A stretch of DNA of 57,413 nucleotides, taken from an uncultured Eubacteriales bacterium (GTDB lineage: Bacteria > Bacillota > Clostridia > Lachnospirales > Lachnospiraceae). This document shows, piece by piece, positions 33,370 through 42,034 of the stretch. Position numbers and translations under genes: made by a program. Position 1 is the stretch's first letter; each line of letters opens with the position of its first letter. The stretch covers positions 1 to 57,413 of the forward strand of contig URMF01000018.1 in assembly GCA_900548855.1 (NCBI GenBank), read 5' to 3'. The notes below the pieces were generated by a model, which saw only the letters and a program-made list of their open reading frames with translations, searched no databases and was not told the DNA's origin.

Positions 33370-34464
33370 ATGGAGTATCAGGTAACATTACCTTGCACAA
33401 ATGAAAATGGGTATTATGAAATCCGTCTGGAAAGCATTGGGGGATTAGGAGCAAATCTTTGTGGGAAAATGTTGGGAGAGCTGGGCGCTGCTTATATGGA
33501 TTTAAATGCTGCCAGTTTTTCAAGCTATGGTTCTGAAAAAAGAGGCTCGCCGGTAAAGGCATTTATAAGGTATAGTCATAAGGACACGGATATCGGAATT
33601 AATTCTCCGGTGGAGTCACCGGATATTCTGGGTTTATTTCATGAAGCAATGATTGGAAAAAGTGCGGTTACCGCAGGTGTGAAAGAAAACACTCAGATTG
33701 TAATCAATACGGCTTTGACACCGGAACAAATCAGGGAAAAGCTGCGTCTGCATGCAGGGACGATTCATTGTGTAGATGCATTAAAAATTGCAATGGAGGA
33801 AAAAACTCGCATTAACATGGTTATGCTGGGAGCCATAGCGAAGGTGTCCGGATTCATTCCCCTTGAGGCGGCTTTGGATATCACAGGGGAAACAATTGGA
33901 AAAAAGTATCCGGCTTTATTAGAGGCGAATCTTACCGGTATTAAAAGAGGATATGGGGAGCTTAACAGTAAGCATTTTGCTCCAAGTGATGCGTATGAGC
34001 CGGTAAAATACCGGGAAATCCAGAATGAATGGGGTTATGAAAATGCACCGATTGGAGGAATTAATCCTTGCTTCGGCTCTACGGTTTCTAATGACCTGTC
34101 GGCATCAAGAGAGGGATATATTCCATTGTTTATCAAGGAACGGTGTATTAACTGTGGTCTCTGCGATACTACCTGTCCGGATATGGTATTTCAGTTTGCA
34201 CCGGGAGAGTATAAGGGAAAAGAAGCCATGGTTAATATGGGGCTTGACTATCATCACTGCAAGGGATGTCTCCGATGTGTGGAGGTCTGTCCTACCAATG
34301 CACTGGTTATGGGGGTGGAATGGGAGCATCCCAATCCGGAATATGCCATGAAGAACCAGGAGCTTTTACCGGAGCATCTGGATTACGAAGAAGTAGGTGC
34401 GAATTCCTATGTTACCAGTGAATCCTATTTGACAGAAAAAAGAGTGGACGGAGGATTAGTGTAA
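33370..34464 (+). CDS. 2-oxoacid:ferredoxin oxidoreductase, gamma-delta fusion subunit
   Basis: A 364-residue protein. Residues about 15-190 form the gamma domain (LESIGGLGANLCGKMLGELG, ASFSSYGSEKRGSPV), and residues about 250-330 form a two-cluster ferredoxin-like delta domain (CINCGLCDTTCPD, CKGCLRCVEVCPTNAL). It channels electrons from the thiamine site of the partner subunit to ferredoxin. AAAAGAGG precedes the ATG, and its stop overlaps the start of the alpha-beta gene. This two-chain arrangement differs from the single-chain clostridial pyruvate enzyme. Substrate could be pyruvate, a branched-chain 2-oxoacid or 2-oxoglutarate. Confidence 0.88.
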   Translation: MEYQVTLPCTNENGYYEIRLESIGGLGANLCGKMLGELGAAYMDLNAASFSSYGSEKRGSPVKAFIRYSHKDTDIGINSPVESPDILGLFHEAMIGKSAVTAGVKENTQIVINTALTPEQIREKLRLHAGTIHCVDALKIAMEEKTRINMVMLGAIAKVSGFIPLEAALDITGETIGKKYPALLEANLTGIKRGYGELNSKHFAPSDAYEPVKYREIQNEWGYENAPIGGINPCFGSTVSNDLSASREGYIPLFIKERCINCGLCDTTCPDMVFQFAPGEYKGKEAMVNMGLDYHHCKGCLRCVEVCPTNALVMGVEWEHPNPEYAMKNQELLPEHLDYEEVGANSYVTSESYLTEKRVDGGLV

Positions 34465-36767
34465 TGGAAAAAAAATTAGAGGAACAGCAAATTTTGTTTG
34501 AAAGCGGAAATGAACTGGCAGCCTATGCAGCAAAACAGATTAACTATCATGTAATGGGTTACTATCCGATTACTCCTTCCACTCAGATTGCAGAATTTTT
34601 AGACCAGATGAAAGCGGATGGGAAACATGATATTTCTTTGATTGCAGCAGAAGGAGAGCATAGCGCAGCGGGAATCTGCTATGGTGCTTCCACCGGAGGC
34701 GGACGGGTATTTAATGCCACCAGTGCCAATGGACTTTTGTATGCCATTGAACAACTTCCGGTTCAGTCCGGAACCCGCTTTCCCATGGTAATGAATGTGG
34801 CATGCCGTACGGTATCCGGACCTCTTTCCATTAAAGGCGACCATAGTGATATCATGTATACGTTAAATACCGGCTGGCTGATTCTGTTTGCCAATACACC
34901 TCAGGAGGTGTATGATTTCAATATCTGCGCCTTAAAGCTTGCAGAACGAGTAAAGCTTCCGGTAATAATTGCCTTTGACGGATTCTTTACCAGCCACCAG
35001 AAACGAAACAGTATGGTTTTTAAAGAGGATAAGTCGGTAAGAAATTTCATCGGAAAATATGATGCCCCTTATTCGGCGTTGGATTTGGAGCATCCGGTAT
35101 CCATTGGTTCCTATATGAATGAGCCGGATATCCTGAATAATAAATACCAGCTCCACCAGGCGATGGAACAGGCACTTACGGATATTCCGGATATCTTTAG
35201 GGGGTATTCGGAGATTTCAGGGAGACTTTACGACACGGTGCAGGGATACCGGACGGAGGATGCGGATGTTTTACTGTATATCCTTGGCTCTGCTTATCAC
35301 ACAGCAAGGGTGGCGGTGGACAAGCTCCGGAAGGAGGGAAAGCGGGTAGGTGTATTTACCACCAAGCTGCTTCGTCCTTATCCGGCAGATGCTCTGTATG
35401 AGCTTTGTAAAAATGCCAAAACCATCATTGCGGCAGACAGGCAGGACAGCTACGGTGCAGGAGGCGGTAACCTGTCCATTGAGTTAAAGGCGATGCTCCA
35501 GGAAAGAAAGATAAACAGCAGGGTGATTTCCAGGGTTTATGGTCTTGGCGGTAAGGACTTTTATGAGGAGGATGCAAAAAAATTATTGCTGCTTGGTTAT
35601 CAGGCACAGGTAAAACCTTTTGATTATACAGGCATTTATCCGGGAAATACTGCATTTAAAACACCAAAGTATTTTGCACCGATTACGGAAGAAAGAGCTA
35701 CACCGGGATGTACAACAGTTAATATGGAGGAATGCGTAAGTCAGACCCAGGTAGATGGTCTGCAAAAGGAAAATGAAGCCAAAGCAGTTTCCGCAATTTG
35801 CGGAAAGCCGGTTGTAAAGGGTGGAAGAATCAATGAGGTAACGGCTATGCCAAAGCGTTTGGCACCTGGGCATGGGGCATGTCCCGGCTGTGGTATTCCG
35901 GTAAATGTTAATTTACTGCTGAAGGGAATTGAAGGAAATGTGGTACTGTTATTCCATACCGGCTGTGGTATGGTTGTCACCACAGCGTATCCGAAGACCG
36001 CATTTAAGATACCTTATGTCCATAATCTGTTTCAAAACGGTGCTGCCACATTATCCGGTCTGGTGGAAATGTTCCACCAGAGGCAGAAAAGGGGAGAATA
36101 TCCGGAAGGAGAAATTACCTTTATTATGGTCAGTGGAGATGGTGGTATGGATATCGGTATGGGCTCTGCGCTTGGAACGGCAATTCGGAATGAGCGGCTG
36201 ATTATTTTTGAGTATGATAATGGCGGTTATATGAATACGGGATATCAGTTATCTTATTCTACGCCAAAGGGAGCAAAAAGCTCTACCTCCCACGTAGGAG
36301 AGAACCAGTATGGAAAGAAATTCTTCCACAAGGATTCTCCGATGATGATGGCTGCGACGAATCTGCCTTATGTGGCAACAGTGGCGGAGTCTAATCCAAC
36401 TGATTTTATTAAAAAGGCGGCAAAGGCAAAAGCCTATGCAAACGAATGCGGAACTGCTTATATCAAGGCACTGTCTGCCTGTCCGCTAAACTGGAATGAT
36501 AAGCCAAACAAAGAACGGAGCGTAATTGCAGCGGCGGTAGACAGCTGCTATTTTCCACTGTTTGAGATAGAAGAGGGGATTACCACAATAAATTACAATC
36601 CGGAAAAAATGAATAAGAAGCTTCCTGTCCTTGACTGGCTTACCATGATGGGCCGGACCAAGCATCTTGGAAAGGAGCAGTATAAGGATATTGTAGACGA
36701 AATCCAGGCTGAGGTGGACAGAAGATGGGAGCGCTTAAAGGCAAGGGCGGAGCATCCGTTGTTATAA
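34464..36767 (+). CDS. 2-oxoacid:ferredoxin oxidoreductase, alpha-beta fusion subunit
   Basis: A 767-residue fusion. The alpha part (1-375) has GYYPITPSTQIAEFL, AEGEHSAAGICYGAS and FVTNSxGL-like FNATSANGLLYAIEQLPV; the beta part (about 465-767) has the cluster motif HGACPGCGIPVNVN and thiamine-diphosphate motif SGDGGMDIGMGSALG...EYDNGGYMNTG. It decarboxylates a 2-oxoacid with CoA to acyl-CoA and reduces ferredoxin. The ATG shares one base with the upstream stop. A 2-oxoglutarate role would complement icd, pyruvate would complement pta and the hydrogenase; sequence alone does not decide. Confidence 0.9.
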   Translation: MEKKLEEQQILFESGNELAAYAAKQINYHVMGYYPITPSTQIAEFLDQMKADGKHDISLIAAEGEHSAAGICYGASTGGGRVFNATSANGLLYAIEQLPVQSGTRFPMVMNVACRTVSGPLSIKGDHSDIMYTLNTGWLILFANTPQEVYDFNICALKLAERVKLPVIIAFDGFFTSHQKRNSMVFKEDKSVRNFIGKYDAPYSALDLEHPVSIGSYMNEPDILNNKYQLHQAMEQALTDIPDIFRGYSEISGRLYDTVQGYRTEDADVLLYILGSAYHTARVAVDKLRKEGKRVGVFTTKLLRPYPADALYELCKNAKTIIAADRQDSYGAGGGNLSIELKAMLQERKINSRVISRVYGLGGKDFYEEDAKKLLLLGYQAQVKPFDYTGIYPGNTAFKTPKYFAPITEERATPGCTTVNMEECVSQTQVDGLQKENEAKAVSAICGKPVVKGGRINEVTAMPKRLAPGHGACPGCGIPVNVNLLLKGIEGNVVLLFHTGCGMVVTTAYPKTAFKIPYVHNLFQNGAATLSGLVEMFHQRQKRGEYPEGEITFIMVSGDGGMDIGMGSALGTAIRNERLIIFEYDNGGYMNTGYQLSYSTPKGAKSSTSHVGENQYGKKFFHKDSPMMMAATNLPYVATVAESNPTDFIKKAAKAKAYANECGTAYIKALSACPLNWNDKPNKERSVIAAAVDSCYFPLFEIEEGITTINYNPEKMNKKLPVLDWLTMMGRTKHLGKEQYKDIVDEIQAEVDRRWERLKARAEHPLL

Positions 36768-36772
36768 AGTGT

Positions 36773-36858
36773 GATAGGAGTTTGCGAAACCCTGTTTGTG
36801 AAGTTGTTTATTTTGCACAACTATGTTTTTGAAAATAGGGAGTTTCGCAATCACCTAT
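36773..36858 (+). terminator. Bulged hairpin between oxidoreductase and rubredoxin
   Basis: TTGCGAAAC (36782) pairs with GTTTCGCAA (36842), with an inner AGTTGT/ACAACT stem. It lacks a T-run, so it may be a processing or stability element rather than a terminator. Confidence 0.45.
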
Positions 36859-36887
36859 ATAAAGAATGATTTAGAAGGGAGAAAGTG

Positions 36888-37043
36888 ATGCAGTATATAT
36901 GTGATGTATGTGGGTGGATATATGATGAAGAGGAGGGAAGCCCGGAAAATGGAATTGAACCGGGAACAAAGTGGGAGGACGTTCCGGAGGATTTTCTGTG
37001 TCCGCTTTGTATGGTGGGAAAGGACCAGTTTAGTGCAGTGTAA
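36888..37043 (+). CDS. Rubredoxin
   Basis: A 51-residue one-iron electron carrier. It starts MQYICDVCGWIYDEEEG and has the two CxxC iron knuckles, Cys5/Cys8 and Cys38/Cys41 (FLCPLCMVGKDQF), with the conserved aromatic and PGTKWEDVPEDF middle. GAAGGGAG lies upstream of the ATG, and a strong terminator follows. Plausible redox partner of rubrerythrin (21454) or of the oxidoreductase upstream. Confidence 0.95.
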   Translation: MQYICDVCGWIYDEEEGSPENGIEPGTKWEDVPEDFLCPLCMVGKDQFSAV

Positions 37044-37133
37044 TGTAAAATATATAATAAATGCTACGGTCCTTGATATGAATGGGATAATATGAACTCT
37101 TTTCATTTACAGTGGTAAAAGAACGGATTGTGA

Positions 37134-37173
37134 AAAAGCACAAGAATGCAAATAACCGCATTCTTGTGCTTTT
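37134..37173 (+). terminator. Terminator after rubredoxin
   Basis: AAAAGCACAAGAATGC pairs perfectly with GCATTCTTGTGCTTTT across a short loop. Confidence 0.9.
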
Positions 37174-37194
37174 CTATAATTTCAATAAAATACT

Positions 37195-37223
37195 TTGAAC
37201 TGTATATGAAAGTGAGGTATAAT
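37195..37223 (+). promoter_or_regulatory. Predicted promoter of rsmH
   Basis: TTGAAC (37195) and TATAAT (37218), spacer 17 bases. The -10 box is the first base group of a 59-bp tandem repeat. Confidence 0.75.
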
Positions 37224-37353
37224 ATGAACACTTAACGAGGCAGAGCCGAGTTTAGTGAGAATATATGCCCTTGTGGTATAATATGAACACTTAATGAGGC
37301 AGAGCCGAGTTTAGTGAGAATATATACCCCTGTGGTATAATTATAAATATTCA
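37216..37353. repeat. 59-bp tandem repeat, two full units and a partial third
   Basis: Units begin GGTATAAT at 37216, 37275 and 37334. The two full units differ at about four bases. Each contains CACTTAA...GGCAGAGCC...TTTAGTG, able to form a small hairpin, and each new unit brings another TATAAT, in the second and third preceded by TGTGG (extended -10 like). Confidence 0.85.
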
Positions 37354-37390
37354 ATTTGGCAAAAATATGAGCTGAGGGATAAGGAGTATT

Positions 37391-38458
37391 ATGGAGCAAA
37401 ATCAAAATGAGCACAAGCGCCGCGTTCGTTACAGCGGCACCCATCCAAGAAGATACAGTGAGAAATATAAAGAATTAAATCCGGAAAAATATGCAGATAC
37501 TGTGGAGAAGGTTATCAAAAAGGGGAGCACTCCGGCAGGCATGCACATTTCCATTATGGTTCAGGAAATTCTCAATTTCCTGGAAATCAGACCGGGACAG
37601 CAGGGGTTAGATGCCACGCTTGGATATGGCGGGCATACAAAAAAGATGTTGGAATGCCTGCAGGGGGAAGGACACATCTATGGTCTGGATGTGGACCCAA
37701 TTGAGTCGGAGAAAACGAAGAAAAGGCTGGCTGAAGCCGGTTTTGGCGAGGATATTCTGACAGTAAAATTAATGAATTTTGCGGATATAGGCAAGCTGGC
37801 AGATGAAGTCGGAGGATTTGATTTCGTACTGGCAGATCTAGGGGTATCTTCTATGCAGATTGATAATCCGGAGCGGGGATTTTCCTATAAGGTGGAGGGA
37901 CCTTTGGACCTGCGGCTGAATCCCCAAAAGGGAATTTCTGCAGCGGAGCGGTTAATGCATATTACGAAGGATGAATTTGCAGGCATGCTGGAAGAGAATG
38001 CAGACGAGCCCTATGCAGGGGAGATTGCGGAAGTGGTGGTTTCAGAAATCCGTAAGGGGAATACAATCAACACCACAACAAAGCTGGCGGAATTAGTGGA
38101 AAAAGCACTTACCTGCGTTCCGAAGGCGGAGCGCAGGGATGCAGTGAAAAAATCCTGTGCCCGGACTTTTCAGGCACTTCGTATTGATGTCAACAGTGAG
38201 TTTGAGGTACTGGATGCATTTTTGGAAAAGCTTCCGGATGTACTGAATCCGGGTGGGAGGGTAGCTGTCTTAACCTTTCATTCAGGAGAAGACCGCCTGG
38301 TTAAGAAATCCTTTCAACGGCATAAGCAATTGGGAGATTACAGTGATATAGCAAAAGAGGTTATTCGGCCTTCAAAGGAGGAGTGTAACAGGAACAGCCG
38401 GGCACATTCTACAAAAATGCGCTGGGCAGTGAAGGCAGAAAGTATTACAAATAGATAA
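37391..38458 (+). CDS. rsmH: 16S rRNA m4C1402 methyltransferase, long RsmH type
   Basis: A 355-residue SAM-dependent methyltransferase. Motifs: DATLGYGGHTKKMLE (motif I), IYGLDVDP, FDFVLADLGVSSMQIDNPERGFSY and the C-terminal NPGGRVAVLTFHSGEDRLVKK. It has a 55-residue N-terminal extension (RRVRYSGTHPRRYSEKYKEL) absent from ordinary RsmH of about 310 residues, and is not next to ftsL/pbp genes, so it may be a second paralogue with a related rRNA or other target. AAGGAG precedes the ATG. Confidence 0.9.
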   Translation: MEQNQNEHKRRVRYSGTHPRRYSEKYKELNPEKYADTVEKVIKKGSTPAGMHISIMVQEILNFLEIRPGQQGLDATLGYGGHTKKMLECLQGEGHIYGLDVDPIESEKTKKRLAEAGFGEDILTVKLMNFADIGKLADEVGGFDFVLADLGVSSMQIDNPERGFSYKVEGPLDLRLNPQKGISAAERLMHITKDEFAGMLEENADEPYAGEIAEVVVSEIRKGNTINTTTKLAELVEKALTCVPKAERRDAVKKSCARTFQALRIDVNSEFEVLDAFLEKLPDVLNPGGRVAVLTFHSGEDRLVKKSFQRHKQLGDYSDIAKEVIRPSKEECNRNSRAHSTKMRWAVKAESITNR

Positions 38459-38474
38459 AGGTGAGAGAATACAA

Positions 38475-39815
38475 ATGAAGACGATTACACGTATATTTTA
38501 TATAATTATAATCTGGTTACTTGCTAACCTGCCTTCCTTGATGGGAATGATGGAAATAACAATTTTCATACCAATATTTATACTTTTTTTTATCTTTATG
38601 AATATTGTTCCGTCGATTGCCAACATGAAGCTGCAAAGCAGACGGCTACGGATATGTGGAAATGGCTGTGAATTGCTCATTTTATTTTTAGGCTCTACCA
38701 CAATTAACATCATTTATTCCATTTTAGGATTTGCCGGTGTATTTTCAGCAGGTTCTGTCCTGTCCAATCCTAAAACATGGTTGTTTAATACGTTGGTTAC
38801 GATATTAATAGAAAATGTTGTTTTTTGGAATGGTATTATACGAGTTTATATAACATCAGAACAGCTGGGAATCCGGTGGCGCGTGATAGGCATACTTTGT
38901 GGCTGGATTCCTATTGCCCATCTGATTGCGCTTGGAATCATTATCCGGACAGTCTCTAAGGAGGTTTCCTTTGAAAATGACAAGATTCTATTAAATAATT
39001 TAAGAAAAGGGCAAAAAATCTGTGCAACGAAATATCCGATTTTGATGGTGCATGGAGTGTTTTTCAGGGATTTTCGTTATCTGAATTACTGGGGGAGAAT
39101 TCCGAAGGAATTAGAGCGCAATGGAGCTGTTATTTACTATGGGAATCAACATTCAGCTGCTTCTGTAGAGGAGTGCGGTAAGGAGCTGGCAGACCGCATA
39201 AAGGAGATTGTAAGGGATACCGGTTGCGAAAAGGTAAATATTATTGCCCATTCCAAAGGTGGGTTAGACAGCAGGTATGCCCTGTCCATGACGGATGCAA
39301 GCCAATATGTGGCATCCCTGACAACGATTAATACGCCTCATAGAGGATGTGAATTTGCGGATTATCTCTTATCAAAGATTTCAAAGGGGAAGCAGCAAAT
39401 GATTGCAAAGGCCTATAATGCAGCACTTTCAAAACTGGGGGATTCCAATCCGGATTTTTTAGAGGCGGTAAAGGATTTAACTGCAAGTGCCTGTAAGAAG
39501 CGAAATGAAAGGATAACAGATGTACCGGGAATCTATTACCAGAGTGTTGGTTCCAAGCTGAATGTGGCTTCCGGTGGGCGTTTTCCTCTTAATTTTTCTT
39601 ATCAGCTGGTAAATTACTTTGACGGACCGAATGATGGTCTGGTTGGAGAAGCTTCCTTTCCGTGGGGAGAGCATTTCCGGTTTCTAACCGTAAAAGGGAA
39701 AAGGGGAATTTCACATGGAGATATGATTGACTTAAATAGGGAAAATTTCGATGGATTCGATGTAAGGGAGTTCTTTGTACAATTGGTTATGGATTTGAAA
39801 AAGAGAGGGTTTTAG
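38475..39815 (+). CDS. Membrane-anchored lipase/alpha-beta hydrolase
   Basis: A 446-residue protein. The first 170 residues hold about four to five membrane helices; the rest is an alpha/beta hydrolase of triacylglycerol-lipase type: YPILMVHGVFFRD (oxyanion side), nucleophile in IIAHSKGGLDSRYA, TTINTPHRGCEFAD, acid in GPNDGLVGEAS and His in ISHGDMID. Likely an esterase or lipase whose catalytic domain faces one side of the membrane. It lies 16 bases after rsmH with a GGTGAG site. Confidence 0.85.
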   Translation: MKTITRIFYIIIIWLLANLPSLMGMMEITIFIPIFILFFIFMNIVPSIANMKLQSRRLRICGNGCELLILFLGSTTINIIYSILGFAGVFSAGSVLSNPKTWLFNTLVTILIENVVFWNGIIRVYITSEQLGIRWRVIGILCGWIPIAHLIALGIIIRTVSKEVSFENDKILLNNLRKGQKICATKYPILMVHGVFFRDFRYLNYWGRIPKELERNGAVIYYGNQHSAASVEECGKELADRIKEIVRDTGCEKVNIIAHSKGGLDSRYALSMTDASQYVASLTTINTPHRGCEFADYLLSKISKGKQQMIAKAYNAALSKLGDSNPDFLEAVKDLTASACKKRNERITDVPGIYYQSVGSKLNVASGGRFPLNFSYQLVNYFDGPNDGLVGEASFPWGEHFRFLTVKGKRGISHGDMIDLNRENFDGFDVREFFVQLVMDLKKRGF

Positions 39816-39876
39816 ATTTCTTACCACATTGTACCGAAAAAAAGACAAAAATCAGAGATTTTTTGTTAAAAATGAC

Positions 39877-39904
39877 TTGAGAATTTACTAAAAAAATATA
39901 TAAT
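39877..39904 (+). promoter_or_regulatory. Predicted promoter of pta
   Basis: TTGAGA (39877) and TATAAT (39899), spacer 16 bases, in an A/T-rich gap. Confidence 0.65.
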
Positions 39905-39945
39905 AAAATAAGATTGTATACAAAAAGAAATGGAGGAGCAAAATA

Positions 39946-40929
39946 ATGTTTGGTTTTGGTCAGTTGATTCAGATTTTGAAGCAGAATCCGAAAAAAATTG
40001 TATTGACAGAGGGGAATGACCCGCGTATTCTGGAAGCTTCCTCAAGACTTTTGGCCAGTAATTTCCTGCATCCGATTTTGATTGGGGACCCGGATGAGAT
40101 TTACGAGGTGGCAGAGGAAAGCGGTTTTAATATCCGAGGCTCTGAGATTATTAATCCTGCAGAGTTTGAAGATATGGATAAGATGGTGGAGGAGTTTTGC
40201 GAGCTTAGAAAAAGCAAGGGTGTAACACCGCAGCAGGCAAAGGAATATCTGTTACAGAATAATTATTTTGGAACGATGCTGGTAAAGATGGGATATGCGG
40301 ATGCTCTTCTTGGCGGAGCTACCTATTCCACAGCAGATACCGTGAGACCGGCTTTACAGTTGATTAAGACAAAGCCGGGAAATACGCTGGTTTCCTCCTG
40401 CTTTATTCTGGTAAGACCGTCAGCGACTGGTGATAATGAGGTTTTAGCTATGGGGGATTGTGGTATTAATATTAAACCGGATGAGAATGAACTGGTGGAG
40501 ATTGCGGAGGAGACAATCCGGTGCGCAAGGGTGTTTGGCGTAGACCCTAAGGTAGCATTTTTAAGCTATTCTACAGATGGCTCCGGACACGGTGAGGATG
40601 TGGACAAGATGCGCAATGCAGCAAGGAAGACGAAGGAGCGCAATCCGGATGTGCCGATTGATGGAGAGATGCAGTTTGACGCCGCAGTTTCACCGTCAGT
40701 ATCCAAGAAGAAATGTCCGGATTCCGAGGTGGGAGGACATGCCAATACCTTTATTTTCCCAGATATCAATGCGGGTAATATTGGTTATAAGATTGCACAG
40801 AGAATGGGTAATTTTGAGGCATATGGACCGATTCTGCTGGGGCTGAATTCCCCGATTAACGATTTGTCAAGAGGCTGTACCGCTACAGAGGTATATTCCA
40901 TGGCAATTATAACTGCAGCGCTTTCCTGA
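39946..40929 (+). CDS. pta: Phosphate acetyltransferase
   Basis: A 327-residue enzyme interconverting acetyl-CoA and acetyl phosphate. It is the short single-domain form: IVLTEGNDPRILEA, LLGGATYSTADTVRPALQ, SYSTDGSGHGEDVDKM, DGEMQFDAAVSP and the nucleotide-proximal NTFIFPDINAGNIGYKIAQR. GGAGGAG precedes the ATG. Acetate kinase is not adjacent, which is less usual than a pta-ackA pair. A bidirectional terminator separates it from the convergent metalloregulator gene. Confidence 0.96.
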   Translation: MFGFGQLIQILKQNPKKIVLTEGNDPRILEASSRLLASNFLHPILIGDPDEIYEVAEESGFNIRGSEIINPAEFEDMDKMVEEFCELRKSKGVTPQQAKEYLLQNNYFGTMLVKMGYADALLGGATYSTADTVRPALQLIKTKPGNTLVSSCFILVRPSATGDNEVLAMGDCGINIKPDENELVEIAEETIRCARVFGVDPKVAFLSYSTDGSGHGEDVDKMRNAARKTKERNPDVPIDGEMQFDAAVSPSVSKKKCPDSEVGGHANTFIFPDINAGNIGYKIAQRMGNFEAYGPILLGLNSPINDLSRGCTATEVYSMAIITAALS

Positions 40930-40943
40930 TTAGAGAATGTATA

Positions 40944-40982
40944 AATGGTGTGACTTCATGTGAAGCCACACCATTAATTTTT
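40944..40982. terminator. Bidirectional terminator between pta and the DtxR-family gene
   Basis: AATGGTGTGACTTCA pairs with TGAAGCCACACCATT, with A/T-rich runs on both sides. Confidence 0.85.
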
Positions 40983-41348
40983 TGGACAATCCGGAATGTG
41001 TTTCTTTATGGCATCGAAGCTTTCCTTGCTGATGACATGTTCCATCTTACAGGCATCTTCAGAGGCTGTTTTTTCGTCTACTCCAAGGCTTACCAGCCAA
41101 GAGGTAAAAAGCTGATGCCGCTCATATATCATTTCTGCTATTTCACGTCCGGATTCGGTTAAAGTAATATAACCGGATTCTGAGACGGTGATATGCTTCT
41201 TTTCCCGCAGGTTTTTCATTGCGATACTGACGCTGGATTTTTTAAAGCCCAGTTCTGTTGCAATGTCAACAGAGCGGACAACCGGTAAGATTTTGCTAAG
41301 AATTAATATGGTTTCTAAATAATTTTCTGCCGATTCATTTACACCCAT
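40974..41348 (-). CDS. DtxR/MntR-family metal-dependent repressor
   Basis: A 124-residue regulator: N-terminal winged helix (ESAENYLETILILSK, VRSVDIATELGFKKSSVSIAMKNL) and a metal-binding dimerisation helix region with HQLFTSWLVSLGV, EDACKMEHVIS. It lacks the SH3-like third domain, as in MntR-sized members. TTGGAGGG lies before ATG 41348; the longer frame from 41402 has no site. It is divergent from the feoA-feoA-feoB operon, so ferrous iron is the likely metal and the two 16-bp palindromes its likely targets. Confidence 0.9.
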   Translation of the reverse strand: MGVNESAENYLETILILSKILPVVRSVDIATELGFKKSSVSIAMKNLREKKHITVSESGYITLTESGREIAEMIYERHQLFTSWLVSLGVDEKTASEDACKMEHVISKESFDAIKKHIPDCPKN

Positions 41349-41445
41349 AGTACCCTCCAAATAATGAATTCTATACAAATATTTGTTGTAATTGTAACAC
41401 AAATAGCCAAAAATTCAAAGAAATAAAAATTTATTGAAAAAGTTA

Positions 41446-41477
41446 TTGACAACTAATGAAAGTTAGAATAAACTAAC
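41446..41477 (+). promoter_or_regulatory. feoA promoter with overlapping palindromic operator
   Basis: TTGACA (41446) and TAAACT (41469) with a 17-base spacer. The palindrome GTTAGAATAAACTAAC (41462-41477) covers the -10 box, the expected position for a repressor site. Confidence 0.75.
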
Positions 41478-41537
41478 ATTGAAACGGTGAAATGGATTTC
41501 TACGACAGGAGAATCACATATGGAAGGAGATGGTTAT

Positions 41538-41747
41538 ATGCCACTTACAATGGTAAAGGAAGGCGAGCCAAACGTAATCAGGAAAATTGGCGGAAAGGAG
41601 GAGACCAGGAGATTTTTAGAGAATCTTGGATTTGTGTCAGGAGGAACGGTGACAGTGGTTTCTATGATTAACGGCAATATGATTGTGAACGTGAAGGATT
41701 CCAGAGTTGCGATTGGAAGGGATATGGCAAACCATATCATGGTGTGA
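41538..41747 (+). CDS. feoA: FeoA domain protein 1
   Basis: A 69-residue SH3-like FeoA protein, an accessory to the FeoB ferrous iron transporter. MPLTMVKEGEPNVIRKIGG, FLENLGFVSGGTVTVV and VNVKDSRVAIGRDMANHI are family-typical. Start 41538 has GGAG 8 bases upstream; ATG 41520 is a possible alternative. First gene of the operon. Confidence 0.92.
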   Translation: MPLTMVKEGEPNVIRKIGGKEETRRFLENLGFVSGGTVTVVSMINGNMIVNVKDSRVAIGRDMANHIMV

Positions 41748-41775
41748 TATAAATAATCAGTAAAGGAGATTTGCA

Positions 41776-41997
41776 ATGAAAACGTTAAAGGAAGTATCGT
41801 GCGGTGAAACGGTAACGGTGAAAAAGCTTACTGGCGATGGTCCGGTGAAGAGAAGAATTATGGATATGGGAATCACAAAGGGTGTTGAGATTTTCGTAAG
41901 AAAGGTTGCGCCGTTGGGCGACCCTGTTGAGGTTACCGTAAGAGGATATGAGTTGTCTCTTCGTAAAGCGGATGCACAGATGATTGAAGTGGAATAG
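41776..41997 (+). CDS. feoA: FeoA domain protein 2
   Basis: A 73-residue second FeoA protein: VKKLTGDGPVKRRIMDMGITKGVEIFV with the RRxxDMGIT signature, then VEVTVRGYELSLRKADAQMIEV. It differs strongly from the first copy, which lies 28 bases upstream. Tandem FeoA proteins ahead of feoB are common in Clostridia. AAGGAG precedes the ATG. Confidence 0.93.
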   Translation: MKTLKEVSCGETVTVKKLTGDGPVKRRIMDMGITKGVEIFVRKVAPLGDPVEVTVRGYELSLRKADAQMIEVE

Positions 41998-42018
41998 GGT
42001 TAATTTTTTATCTGTAGG

Positions 42019-42034
42019 TTAGAGATAACTAACG
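42019..42034. promoter_or_regulatory. Second palindromic operator, before feoB
   Basis: GTTAGAGATAACTAAC repeats the GTTAG-N6-CTAAC form of the feoA site, in the 130-base gap between the second feoA gene and feoB. It suggests a further regulated promoter, although no good -35/-10 pair is obvious. Confidence 0.6.

Noticed and set aside
37216..37353. CRISPR-like array
   Set aside because: The units are directly joined 59-bp tandem repeats with no spacers, and no cas genes are present.
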